A stretch of 64,000 bases of DNA from Nectonema munidae (taxonomy: Eukaryota; Nematomorpha; Nectonematoida; Nectonematidae), in assembly GCA_030549495.1 (NCBI GenBank), contig JAUIRK010000889.1, positions 1,180,501 to 1,244,500 of the forward strand, given 5' to 3'. This document shows, piece by piece, positions 1-10,700 of the stretch. The stretch's first letter is position 1. Each line of letters begins with the position of its first letter. The position numbers were made by a program, and so were the translations under genes. The notes under the pieces are model-generated. The model was given only the letters and a program-made list of their open reading frames with translations. It was not told where the DNA came from and did not search any database.

Positions 1-667
1 AGAGATTTTTCAAATTTAAATTTCGCCTTTTTAAATAATAAGAGAGCTTATCAGAGTTATCATTTTCGTCGTTATAAACGGAAAGTCGTTTGTGCAAATG
101 AGAAGATACTTTATGAGAATCATCATCCTTTTCACCTTTCTTTTTTCCCTCACAAACAGCGTAAGTTTCATTATAGCCGAGACTTTTTACTTGATGTCTA
201 GGATAATTATCAGTGAGAAGGAAGGAAATTTCTTCGTTATCTGTAGAATTTTGTGATACAGCCTTTAAATTCCTGACGTCAGTCGATGATTTTTCGTTTC
301 CTTCATATGATAGCTTTTTCAAGGATCTATTTTTGGCAATGCGTATGGAAAAACGTTTATCAAAGCTACAAAAATTCTTTCCGCTGGACAGACTCTTCTT
401 ACTGGTCAAACCTCTAATGCTTTTTGTTGTTTTGTCAATGACTGATGAATGGAATGAAAGATCATTACATTTTTTATCGCCTCTCTCAACAGAACCCAAT
501 TGAGAGGGAAGAGAAACAAAACTCTGGCTTTCTGGATGGAGGAGAGAAGGCGATTTAGACAAAAGGCTTTTATCGAGAGAAATAGACTTTGTGGATACAC
601 TTCTATTCATTGTTATATTTAAAGTAGAATCCAGGTATTTTGAGAAAGTAGATTTTCTAGTATTCAT
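1..667 (-). CDS. Unrecognised Ser/Lys-rich protein, N-terminal part, cut by window edge
   Basis: Reading the minus strand from an ATG at 667 gives 222 codons without a stop up to the window edge. The product starts MNTRKSTFSKYLDSTLNITM and is rich in Ser, Lys and Asn, with a charged stretch (GKKKGEKDDD) near residues 177-186. I see no signal peptide, membrane segment or known domain. An in-frame stop lies just upstream of the ATG. A polypyrimidine-AG acceptor-like site near 707 suggests a 5' UTR exon further upstream. The base composition is less AT-rich than the flanking DNA and the frame is long for this sequence, so I think it is a real host exon. Function unknown. It could also be the N-terminal region of an unrecognised transposon gene, but no terminal repeats are seen around it. 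Confidence 0.6.
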   Translation of the reverse strand, partial: MNTRKSTFSKYLDSTLNITMNRSVSTKSISLDKSLLSKSPSLLHPESQSFVSLPSQLGSVERGDKKCNDLSFHSSVIDKTTKSIRGLTSKKSLSSGKNFCSFDKRFSIRIAKNRSLKKLSYEGNEKSSTDVRNLKAVSQNSTDNEEISFLLTDNYPRHQVKSLGYNETYAVCEGKKKGEKDDDSHKVSSHLHKRLSVYNDENDNSDKLSYYLKRRNLNLKNL

Positions 668-1003
668 TTCGATAGGATACCCAATAAGTGAATAAAAACA
701 AAATTAGCCTAAAATAAAATATAAAATAGTATTAAGTAGGCAAATTAGTTCATCTATTTGATCACATTAATCAAGTAATTTGATACAAAACTGTCTAAAA
801 GTGAAAAAATTATGTTTATTCGATGATAACGTTGGGATAAAAGGGTTTGCGCACGCACATTTCTTATTTGAACTCCAATGATTCTAAAACCTTTTTAAGG
901 TTGAACTAAGGGGAGGCAAAAATGTTTGAAGGGATGATACTGCACAGCATTTTTGATTGAATATAAATTAAAATTGCGAAAAGGGGAGACAGTGAAAATA
1001 TAA
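668..1003. other. AT-rich intergenic stretch
   Basis: No coding frame, RNA gene or repeat recognised. The stretch separates the minus-strand host exon from the end of the piggyBac element. Confidence 0.5.
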
Positions 1004-1013
1004 CCTTCGCAAG

Positions 1014-1660
1014 ACGGACTGGGAGTTTTACGTCAGGTTTAAATTTAGCAGTGAAATTACTCCAACTAACTTATATAAAACTTACACTAAAATTGCCATC
1101 TAAATTTACAAAACTGGTTCAAGTTATGAAAAATGTTAGTTATAAATAACATATCAGAAAATGGTAAACATAAAACCGTGAATTATTGAAAATTAACGCC
1201 ATCCATAAAAAAAAGAATGACCTAACAAAAAGTATAAAGTATTTGAAAGTTTTGTAGTTTTTGAGAGAACTCCACAAAAACATTCTAACATTAAAATTAA
1301 AAGATGAGTTATTACCAAAAACTTCTTTATGCATTCATTTTTAGATGGACTGGAAATATTACGTCAGAATTCAGCAGTGAAATTACTCCAACTTATATAA
1401 AATTTGTACTAAAATTGCATCTAAATTTACAAAACTGGTTCAAGTTATGGAAAATGTTAGTTATAAATAATATAACAGAAAATGGTAAACATAAAACCGA
1501 GAATTATTGAAAATTAACGCCATCTATCAAAATGTATAAAGTATATGTATATTTGAAACTTTTGTAGTTTTTGAGAAAACTACAAAAAATTCTAACAATT
1601 TTATTATTGGCATTTAAAATTAAAAGATGAGTTAATACCAAAAACGTAGTTCTTCATGCA
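1014..1660. repeat. Two-copy ~325-bp tandem repeat in the piggyBac 3' end
   Basis: The segment from about 1014 to 1343 is repeated from about 1344 to 1660, including the shared strings AAAACTGGTTCAAGTTATG and TTGAAAATTAACGCCATC. The unit runs from the terminus-like GACTGG..TTTTACGTCAG motif to the transposase stop codon. This looks like a duplicated 3' UTR plus terminal region. Confidence 0.8.
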
Positions 1661-1661
1661 G

Positions 1662-2899
1662 TCATTTTGAACAGTTCTGACATGTGTATTTAGTATGCAC
1701 TTTGCAAATGGGTTTTTTGCAAATTTCACATTCTTGTTCCTCGTTTCTTAGGTTTACATGTTGATACATAGCAATAACCACGAGAGGAGAAGGAAGAAGT
1801 CTGAACAATCGTTTGTTCGATCCCATAGAGAGATAGTTTACCATGGAGAGCTCACCCAACTTCAAACATAATTCTCTTATAAAATATTTTCTTCCACTTT
1901 TTTGGGTAGATAAAAATTTTTCAGGTGCGTTGCTTTTTTGTATCACCCAACTATTGTATGTAGCTATGTCCAAGTAGTTACAGAATATCAAAAAGGGCCA
2001 TCTTCTTGAAGGTTTGTAAGATGTGAAATATCTTAGCATCATATTACAGGTATCGACGCCTGACTTGAATTTATTATAGTCGAGCAAAGTTTCAGGCTTT
2101 TGTTTCACGCCTCTCAATTCAATTTTACCAAGATGCTGAGAAGATAATACATGAACAACTTTAAAATTTTTTCTAGCATTTTTGTAAGGTATATAAGCAG
2201 TCAAAGAGGCATAATCAGTGTACAGAAACTTGCTGTCACATTCGGCTAATTTCAAGTCTTTCAGGTGGGAAGGTCTAACAATTTGAGGCATAAAGCGTCT
2301 ACTAGCCATCACAGTTCCACAAATTGTGTAACCTTGATCTTTAGACCATTTGCAAAGGTTATGCAAAGTAAAAAATCTATCCATGTATATTCCGAGAGCT
2401 CATCGCTAGTCTTTTAACTATTTCTTCTGAAGAAAAATAACATTTATCTAGAAAACCCGGTATGTATATTTCGGGTTTAAAAACATAAAAAATGCGGGCA
2501 TCATTGCAATGATAACATTTGATGCCATAGCGCCCGGGTTTTGATCGGTCATACACTCTCAATGATGTTCTTCCACGAAATTTTATTAGCTGTTCATCTA
2601 TAGTAACGCAATCTTCAGGGGTGTAATATTTAGAACAAACTTGATAAAAGTGGTCATGTAGAAAGCGAACTGGAGATAACTTATCATTAGGATCTCTTTC
2701 AGTTTTATAATCAAAACGTGTGAACCTATGTATCAATAAAAACATCATCGCAGCTTTTATGAAAGGTTCACCATATCGGTACGGGTACAGGTATCACTAT
2801 CAAAGGAGTCAGAAACAGATGAAATTTCTGAAGCAAAATTAGAAGTATTGCTCAATGAATCAGAAGATGAAGATAAAGACACACTTGAGGAGGACATGA
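1662..2899 (-). pseudogene. piggyBac transposase remnant (DDE_Tnp_1_7 family)
   Basis: Frames at 2748-2377 and 2384-1662 read as consecutive parts of a piggyBac (PGBD-like) transposase, which cuts and pastes the element at TTAA sites in the nucleus. Visible motifs are SPVRFLHDHFYQVCSKYYTP, VTIDEQLIKFRGR with the catalytic Asp, and SRNIHG running out where the family expects a short Gly-rich loop. They are followed by YTICGTVMASRRFMP, FKSGVDTCNMMLRYF (third catalytic Asp region) and a Cys/His tail CEICKKPICKVH..CQNC. A Ser/Asp-rich N-terminus starts near 2899 (MSSSSVSLSSSSD). The conserved N-terminal domain between it and residue MMFLLIHRF is missing, and the frame breaks near 2380. The copy is therefore internally deleted and cannot be functional. 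Confidence 0.85.
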
Positions 2900-2981
2900 T
2901 AAACAGTGGATGGCTTGAATGAATTCAAAATGAAATAGAGATCAATTGAATTTCCAACGTCAAAAAATCCGCTCATGAGGA

Positions 2982-3410
2982 AAGCAAATAAAAATAAACA
3001 ATTTCATAGCAAGGTTTCAGTGGTAGAAGAATGCACATTTGGATTCAATGTGAAAATCAATCTTACGCACGAACCAAGAAGATGTGACCTACATGAAGAA
3101 TGCGCATATACAACCAAGGACATTATTATCTCGAACATAAAACGCACATATAAAAATAAACAATTTCATAGCAAGGTTTCAGTGGTAGAAGAATGCACAT
3201 TTGGAATAATAATTCAATGTGAAAATCAATCTTACAGGAACGCGCGTATAAAATCAAGAGGATGGGATCAACGTGCATATACAATACAATCAAGGACATT
3301 ATCTCGAACATAAAACGCACATATAAAAAATAAACAATTTTATTCATCACTAATAGTAGAATACAAATTATAAATGAAGTAATGATGAGAATCAATTTTA
3401 CATGAACGCA
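2982..3410. repeat. Tandem repeat, ~165-175-bp unit, ~2.5 copies
   Basis: AAATAAACAATTTCATAGCA recurs at about 2992 and 3154 and degenerates at about 3331. It is followed each time by GTGGTAGAAGAATGCACATT and similar blocks. The repeat lies upstream of the transposase frame, inside the piggyBac terminal region. Short frames on both strands here come from the repeat and are not genes. Confidence 0.75.
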
Positions 3411-4070
3411 CACATCTGTTATTTGCACCGTTCCTAATACCATTTTTTTTAGAACCAGGAGTATGCCAAGGTCAAATAATGGTGAGATCATCTTAGATAT
3501 AACTATATATTTACTGCACATGCTTGAATATAAATAACAAAGAAGCAATTTTTTTATTGATACACACGTTTTATTATAGCATATCATAGATTATCCTACC
3601 CCCAACTTGGGGACAAGGTGTAGTCAAAGAAGAAGATAGATTTTCACTTTGATGTTGCAATTGTTTATTTTTTATAGATGGCGTTAAAATAATAAATTTC
3701 ATTTTCTTTGTCTGAGAAGGTTTTTTCTGAGGAATTGACCAAAAAGTACTGTTTAACAACAGTCTAAGCTAATATTGAGAATAGCATGAGTTTAACCGTT
3801 TTATATTAAATTTTCGAAAATGGGAATTTTACGGCATGTATCCGTCTTTCGCGTATACCCAAGATAGTCCGTCTTGCGAAGGCAGTTTTTTCTTAAAGTT
3901 TTAAAAACATTAAAAAACTACAGAAATTTTTTACATTTATATTTCCTTCTAAATTTTCACTACGCTTTTTTGTCTACAAGGAGGTTATGATAAAGAAAAC
4001 ACTGATACAGTAAGTATCATGCCGCAGCCTAGCTAACTTCACTGGAAAGAAGAGAGCTTGCGTGAATGAT

Positions 4071-4400
4071 TGAGTTTTAGCAGAGAAAGCGGAAGAGAAA
4101 AACAGAGGAGACAGATAGAGAAATAGAATCACTGTGACAGAAGATGAGAAAATCTAGTGAATCATCAATACTACAAGTGCTCAAAAATACTACAAGGAGG
4201 AGACCATGTGATAAACATTGCTTACTTATTGTGTGCATATTGAAACAATGGATTATTATTATATAGCTCTCACGCATCGTCTGTAAAATATGTTTGATAG
4301 GAATTTTAGAGCAGCTTGGCATGATGTTTGATTCGAAAGTCTGCATTCCCTCTTTTATTCTCTTATCTTACATTATCATGTATTCGAATGATTGCCAGGG
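4071..4400 (+). repeat. Dispersed repeat, copy of 17994-18214
   Basis: About 230 bp match the stretch at 17994-18214 in the same orientation (shared GTTTTAGCAGAGAAAG, AATAGAATCACTGTG, TATTGAAACAATGGATTATT, AAATATGTTTGATAGGAATT). The family is unknown and non-coding. A 13-G run at 4525-4537 downstream parallels the G-runs in the other copy. Confidence 0.8.
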
Positions 4401-4569
4401 GGAAAAATCATGTTGGTCCAATTCTTCCACAATAGAGTGTTTGGAGGTATTTGCATTGAAACCAAGGAAGTTGACATAAGTCGATTTTGTTAAGTGATGA
4501 TATATCTAAAAGTTGACATGGGGAGGGGGGGGGGGGGAAGGGGGTTGAAATTGATCAAAAAAAAGGTTG

Positions 4570-4705
4570 ACGTCAATTATGAACGACCCTTCTTAGGGCT
4601 TGCTTCACATCCTCATTCCATCACCAGATTTCTCTTTCTTCAACTTTACGAGCTTTTGACCTTCCTAGAACCTTTTCGCTCACCTCAATTAATGTTTTCT
4701 TAATT
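4570..4705 (-). pseudogene. Short LINE linker-region fragment
   Basis: On the minus strand this reads in pieces like the segment between endonuclease and reverse transcriptase of RTE/CR1-type LINEs: VLGRSKARKVEERE, then a tryptophan and WNEDVKQALRRV. Only about 45 residues are present, with a frame break. The assignment rests on the WWNE(D/E)V-type motif alone. Confidence 0.35.
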
Positions 4706-4909
4706 TATCAACCCACAGATTAAATTTTTTTTAGTTCTTTTTGTTGGAAAATTTTCTTGATTTAATATATTTATGTTGTTCAGTACATTTTTTTAATTAC
4801 CTTAGGGGGCGGGGTCAAAACAGAAAAGTAAATAAAGCGGGAATAATAATAATTTGATATGATGTAGAACAACCATTATAAGAAACAAAACCTCTGTAAA
4901 ATAAATGAT

Positions 4910-5056
4910 TAGGTAAAGGTACCGTGGGGTGTTTTCATCGACAAAGCACAATTGAATCGTTTGTATCGAACAATGAGGAAAGTAGGCTTGATGCGAGATC
5001 GAACCCAAGACCTTGAGTTGTCAAAACCTTTGCCAAACTTACTCACGCCCCTATTG
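4910..5056 (-). repeat. tRNA-derived SINE, family A
   Basis: On the minus strand a tRNA-like head carries a B box (GGTTCGATCTC) after GACAACTCAAGGTCTTG. The tail runs through TCGATGAAAACACCCCACGG to TACCTTTACC. Related copies lie at 7064-7195 (minus), 34975-35092 (plus), 55287-55405 (minus) and 59036-59590 (plus, interrupted). A tail fragment lies at 11505-11545. Confidence 0.8.
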
Positions 5057-6606
5057 AAAATAATCATGTACATTACCAGTTTTTTTTCTAATCAATTTTT
5101 GGATTAGTATATAAAATCAAAATTTCATTTTAAATAAAATATATACCTAGTGCTAATGACATCTTTTGCAGAATTCAATTAGATATTCCTTATCCTTCAG
5201 TAGGAAAGTTTTCTATGCATCTAATTCAGAGCGCATGAAATTTTTAAGGGATAATTTTTTTTAATTAACTAATTCAAAAAGTTAGATAAATAGGTTCATT
5301 TTTGAAACCGTTTTAAAGCTACGCTAGTGGAGGAGATAATAAAAATGAAAAATTGAAAGCCAAAACTGTGTGCTCGGCATAAATTATCCGAGGAACGATC
5401 AAGGCTGAGCTAATTCTCTATTCAGTTCGAAAACACAGTCAAATATAGGTTACTATTAGTTGGAGGAAAGAAATACAAATGTGACACACTAAGAAAACTT
5501 AACCAAACTATAGCTGTCACAATAATATTAACTCAATTTTTTTTATCTATTTTTAAACCTGACAACCATTAAAGTAAATTAAATGAAAATAAATGTAACA
5601 TTTTATTACTTATATGAGATAAGATTTCTTTAACAGTTTTTAAGAATATAATGAAACTCATAAAAATATTTGTTTTAATGCATAAAAACATTTATTTTTA
5701 GAAAGAATATATATGGAAAAAGAAGTTTTAACATTTACAAGTCAAAAAACTTACTAACAATTCATCATAATGGTGAATAAAAAAGTTAGAAAATAAATAA
5801 TTAGTATTTCGATATGAAATAAGTAAAAATAGGAATTATTAAGAGCGTACCTCCTGAAAAATGAAATAACTACATTTAATTTAGAGGGAATAATTTCTGT
5901 TCTAATATTTGGCGGTAAATATAAAAAAGGCAATCATTTAAAAAAGGACGAAAAGACACAGCAAAAGTTTTTTACTTAAAAATATTAAAGTTAAAGAAAG
6001 TTGTTTATCCAAATAATATTGATAATTTACATATTATATAAAATAAGTGTAAAAACTCATGATAATTGTTTGAATAATTTTCTTAAAAATATAAGTTAAA
6101 AAATTTTATAAAATTCTCATAAGAGTTTTAGAAAAAATCGATAAAATGTAGTATGGCTTCAGGAAAAAAAATATGTAACACTGAAACTGGCATATTTTGT
6201 TTATAATAAATAAAATAAATAAACCTTCCTCTTCTTCATCTTATTAAAATTATTTATTTGTTCTTGATTTTGTGTTATTTAGTATTAAAAATAGTTCAAC
6301 CCAATAATAGAAGCGGCTATTTGCACAGTACTAATTATTAAAAACGATTTCTTTAAGGACATGCAGTAAAGATTAAGATGTTCTCAAAATATTTATAAGT
6401 TGTTCTATGATAAAAGAAAATGATGATAATTTGATAAGCTTTATCATTTTAATATTTAAAATTTAAATTATTAAAATGTAGCTTTTTCATATTTTGGAAA
6501 AAAATCAACACATAAAGTAAATGATAAGTTAAAATGTAAAGTAAGAAAGAACTTTACGGTAGGTCTCAGCTTCGTGACGGGTTAGGCTCATGATTATAGA
6601 TAGAGT
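5057..6606. other. AT-rich stretch without recognised features
   Basis: About 1.5 kb of AT-rich DNA with A/T runs and no long reading frame, structured repeat or RNA gene that I can recognise. Confidence 0.5.
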
Positions 6607-6612
6607 ATTTAG

Positions 6613-7493
6613 CAGGGGTCTCAAACTCAAAGTAGATAGGGGCCATCAGAAGAAAAATAAAAATAAGTCGGGCCGTAAAAATAATTTTTTTCATTAAAAA
6701 GTAAAAATGTATAATATTTTATATCGTTATTAATTACATTGAAATACACACATTTTTGAAGTGCTTAACTACAATTAGAGATGCTTGAGATCTGGGTGCG
6801 CTTACTTTTGCATAAAAATGCATAAAAAATATTGCAGTTTTATTTAAAAATTAAATATTGAAAAATTATTTCAAGAATAAATTATTACTATATATATAAT
6901 AGAATAAATAATTAATTTTATAATTTTGAAACTTAAAAAGTAAAATCTAAAATTTCAAGCTAAAATCTTAAAACAAAATAATCAGACTTTAAATAAAAAG
7001 TTTTTCAGCCATATTAATAAATTGGAAATAGTAAAATTAAAACTAATTTGTTAAAGCTGTTGTGGTGTTTTCATCGATAAGGCACTAAGTACCGCTAACA
7101 TCGAGCTATGAGTTTTCAGCAGAGGCTATATTCGAAGCGGAGACACCAGATTCAAGGACCTGTGCTCTAACCGAACGCTTATGCATGCAACCACAAAAAT
7201 TTTCATGCAAAAAATTTTTCATTCGTTAAAATGAACACATTATATTTAAAAAATAAGTAAGTTAAGCATAAGCAGACTCACCTGGACTAATATTAGTCTG
7301 CTAACAGGTTTACAAATTACAATGCGAATTAGGGTTTGCAGCTTTATAAAAATTATCGATAATAATGAAGCCGTTAGCATTTTTAGGTTTTCCGAATCAC
7401 ACTGACACTTAGAATTTCGATTGAAGTTGAGGGCCACAAAATACTATTCTGAGGGCCGCAGTTGGCACACGGGCCGTATCTTTGAGACCCCTG
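6613..7493. mobile_element. hAT-type non-autonomous element with ggccgc-type ends
   Basis: Termini are CAGGGGTCTCAAACTCAAAG at 6613 and ATCTTTGAGACCCCTG ending at 7493, with GGGCCGTAAAA and GGGCCGCAG/GGGCCGTA near the two ends. This is typical of hAT MITEs whose ends start CAG. ATTTAG lies directly against both ends (6607-6612, 7494-7499), shorter than the usual 8-bp hAT duplication. There is no transposase. A decayed SINE sits inside at 7064-7195. Confidence 0.75.
7064..7195 (-). repeat. SINE family A, decayed copy inside a hAT MITE
   Basis: GTGTTTTCATCGATAAGGCA, ATCGAGCTATGAG and ACCAGATTCAAGGACCT follow the order of the minus-strand family A consensus, with a poor B box. The copy is more diverged than the one at 4910-5056. 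Confidence 0.6.
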
Positions 7494-7501
7494 ATTTAGA
7501 G

Positions 7502-7905
7502 GGTCTAACTTTTTACCCAAACTCACCCAAACTCGGTTTTATTTTTTCTATTAAAATTATTAGATAAGAAACTATGATTATAGAATATTTTATTGCATTT
7601 TTAGGGTTACTGTTATAGCAAATAGATTGTTTAAAATTTAACTAAAAAATCTAGTCTTATACAAATATAATTTGGGCTGGTGGGCTGATGGGTAGAGGCG
7701 TCGCCTACGGATCCAAAGCCTTTGGGTTCGAATCCCGGTGATGCCATCGACTTATCATAAAAAGTTCATCAGTGAGATAAGGAAGTTTCTACTTCCCTTG
7801 CATGAAACACCCTGTCAAAAAATATATATATATTTAGAAGAAGGGATCAAAAAATAAGAAAAAATAAATATAGAGTTTGGGAGAGTTTGGGTAAAAAGTA
7901 AGACC
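7502..7905. mobile_element. MITE with ~33-bp terminal inverted repeats
   Basis: The left end GGTCTAACTTTTTACCCAAA and the right end (reverse complement GGTCTTACTTTTTACCCAAA) form a long inverted repeat continuing through CTCACCCAAACTC / CTCTCCCAAACTC. The superfamily is unassigned. It abuts the hAT element on its left and contains a tRNA-like SINE at 7676-7815. Confidence 0.75.
7676..7815 (+). repeat. tRNA-derived SINE, family B
   Basis: An A box-like TGATGGGTAGAGG is followed 35 bp on by a perfect B box GGTTCGAATCC. The cloverleaf does not close as a functional tRNA: the acceptor strand has no partner for GGCTGGT. A non-tRNA tail follows, so this is a SINE head and not a tRNA gene. Confidence 0.65.
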
Positions 7906-7914
7906 GGTATTTAG

Positions 7915-8789
7915 ATTCTATAATATTTCTTCCTAAAAGGGATAGTTATAAACAATTTAGCAATACAAAAGTATTCTCCTCAACCCTATTCGTGACAGAA
8001 TATTTTAATAAATAAAATGAAAAAATCTATATATTCATCTTTATAAAAATAGATCATTGTGATAATGGAAGGAGATATTTGCATTATCATTCATAACGAT
8101 TTGACATGCAGTCATTATTAAAATGTATTTTCAAAAAAATTAAGAGTTGTCGGATGATGAAAGTATGTAATATATATTAGGAATGAAGATAGGAATTTCA
8201 TAAAGATTAAAGTCTTTGCAATTTTCTTGAAAAAATCAATCCTCCTATTAAAATATTCTGGGTACGTCACTGTATATAGAGCATACTAAAAGGATTAATT
8301 TTAAAATAACGAATTTTAAATTTTTTTTTTATAAAAATAAAGAAATTTTGTTAAATAAATTTTTTTAAAACAAGAACCACCATATAAACAAGGCTAATAT
8401 TTACTCAAATTTCTGGTATCTGACTACCATACAATAGCGTATAATGATAAATTGAAAAGTTTTTGTTGACTTATATTTTTTAAAAAGATATTCCTCTTTG
8501 TGCCAGCCTATTTTTATTTTTTGCTAAGCCACTGATTAAAACTCAAAACATGTACCATTACATCCAGGATTGAGAAAGGAATCGAAAGATGCATAAAAAT
8601 CTTTTGACGACTTTCAGAAAAAATGTTAGTTTTTTGATAAAAAATTTTGACAAAATTTAAAAAACTAAAGAATTGAAAGAAATTTTTATAAAAAATAGTG
8701 CTTTTTGTTAATTATTTGCTTAATTTTTTAAAATGCCAATTTTTCCCGAATTGAGCATGACAGTATACACCAATCACACAACAAGTTAA
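7915..8789. other. AT-rich stretch without recognised features
   Basis: No coding frame or repeat recognised between the MITE pair and the LINE fossil. Confidence 0.5.
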
Positions 8790-10395
8790 CCATTATTTCA
8801 AATGAAACGACAAATATAATTCACAACTGGTGTATCTCAAACTCTCTAATCATCTTTCAAACGATCAAGTTTCAACTTTAATCAATCATGCTTCTATCAC
8901 CACTTTATTTCCCATCGACACTGATGGAACTAACAACATTACCCATACATTTGTTAGACTGCTGACAAAAGCATAGTTACTAAATAACACCATTAACTCA
9001 CACCCAGAAATCAGATTCAAAGAGCTAAACCTAATGATTTATTCCATGAAAACTAAATCTAGGTGCCTTTTATTAAAATGTAAAGAAAGCTTACCACATA
9101 CTACACCCTCATCTCCACAATATTTTTAAGATCTGCCTCAAACTAAGCTACTCACTTGATATTTGGAAAATATGTAAAATATTTCTTATCTCCAAACCAA
9201 ATTGCAAGCAAAATTCGAATAAAACTTGAGACTAATTGATCTATTGCCCACATTAGTCAATCATTGAAAAAATCTTACGAAAACGCATGATTGACTACAT
9301 TTTCAAAAATAATCTAATACACACAAATCAATTTGCATACCTTTCAAATAAAAGACCAAATTTGCCCTATCTTGCTTAACACTTACTCTTGAAAAACACT
9401 CAATAACCAAAACATCGCAACAACAACATTTCTGGACATCGAAAACGCCTTCAACACAGCATGGCATCTTACAATGATCAATAGTCTAATTGATAACAAT
9501 TACCCTACTTACATAATCAAATTCATATGGTATTATTTTCAGAAGCGATTCCTCATTCTACTACACAACAACAAAACATACATCAAAAAACTAACTCTTT
9601 ATATTCCAGAAAGGGGTGGCCTGACAAACATCTTATGGCTAATCCTCACCACCCAATTTTTTATTTGATAACTCCAACTCACACTTTGCGCAATGCTACT
9701 CTGATGACATCCTAATCACTTTCTGAAATACGCAACAAGTGAATATCATTAATCACACTGAGAAGCTAATTACACAACTACAAATAATGGCCGCCAACTA
9801 CAAAGTATCTTCCAACTTGGAAAAACAAAAACTTATGCATTTCATACGAAACAGAATATTTCTACAACCACTGAAACTAAGCACATAAACATTACTTACT
9901 TCTGAACCACACATAAAATATATAGGATTCACATTCCAGTCCAATTTAAAATTTACACTTCACATCAAAAATATCTACACAAAACTCTCACCAACACTAT
10001 TCTTTCTCAGAAACGCAACTTGTATATGCGGGATCTTCACTCAAAGTACATCTACAAATTTATTATACTTTCAGTCATACAATATGGTTCACTCGCTTAG
10101 GGAAGTTCACTCAAATTTCAGAACTCACTAACCTATCTCAACAAAATACATCGTCTATGTTTACTCACAATCACACACGAATTTCGTACCACTCCTAGAT
10201 CAAAACTTGAGTTTCTTACATATAAACTAAAAAAAAACATCATTAAAAATATCCAAACTCCTTTCGTTCAACACCATCACTGCAAAATTTCACGAATTTT
10301 CATTCAACTCGCATCTCATCTTTACTCATCTTTGTCAATTCCCTTCTTGAGCAATATATGCAACAACTCACTCAATACCATTTTTTAGCACAACT
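8790..10395 (+). pseudogene. Jockey-type LINE fossil (reverse transcriptase region)
   Basis: With many stops and frame breaks, the plus strand reads as a non-LTR reverse transcriptase. Around 9280 it gives EKILRKRMIDYIFKNNLIH and QFAYLSNKRPNLP. At 9434-9530 it gives FLDIENAFNTAWH followed by MINSLIDNNYPTYIIKFIWY. Near 9610 the RGGLTNILW part of the PQG loop is seen, at about 9695 YSDDILITF (the catalytic YADD-like box), and at 9920-10030 IGFTFQSNLKFTLHIKN. These blocks and their order match Jockey-clade LINEs. The copy is old and non-functional, with more C than the surrounding DNA. The endonuclease region is not clear. Confidence 0.75.
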
Positions 10396-10404
10396 ACACC
10401 CATA

Positions 10405-10700
10405 CGCCCAGGGGCGCACGCACATCCTCAAAATTATTGGGAGACGAATTTATTTTTGCAATTTTCAAAATTAGTGGTCTGGAAATACCATGGGAGACCA
10501 AATATTCAAGCAATCCTTTAAAATAGAGTGTATAGAGCGCATACGTAAATTTATAAGACTACTTTATATTTTTTTACAAAATTGGTGAAATTTAAATACT
10601 ATACTTCCAGCGAAAATATTTTAATTAAATTTGCATATTGCATATACACTAGTTTAAAAAAATCCAAAATTGTTGGGGGCGAAATAGGCTTTTTATTTGA
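10405..10700 (+). repeat. Dispersed ~300-bp repeat, inverted copy of 32655-32975
   Basis: Starting CAGGGGCGCACGCACATCCT, this matches the reverse complement of 32655-32975 almost throughout (shared ATTCAAGCAATCCTTTAAAA, CATACGTAAATTTATAAGAC, GAAAATATTTTAATTAAATT) and ends in a GGGGGCGAAATAGG block. It is probably a hAT-type MITE because of the CAGGGGCG end. No coding capacity. Confidence 0.8.

Larger units (their letters stand above)
1004..3882 (-). mobile_element. piggyBac-type transposon, copy 1, decayed
   Basis: A 17-bp perfect inverted repeat (CCTTCGCAAGACGGACT at 1004-1020, its complement at 3866-3882) encloses a minus-strand piggyBac transposase remnant and two sets of tandem repeats. 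The inner sequence next to the repeat (GGGAGTTTTACGTCAGG) resembles the terminus of copy 2 near 26975-26994. A clean TTAA duplication is not visible at either side, so the true ends could lie a little outside or have mutated. Confidence 0.65.

Noticed and set aside
213-600. Short frames on plus (213-503) and minus (406-600)
   Set aside because: They overlap the longer 667-1 minus frame in other phases and have no features of their own.
3126-3587. 153-codon minus frame rich in Ile/Leu/Cys
   Set aside because: Covers the tandem repeat in the piggyBac terminal region; composition is that of a random AT-rich frame.
7676-7750. tRNA gene
   Set aside because: A and B boxes are good but the acceptor and anticodon arms do not pair; it is a SINE head.
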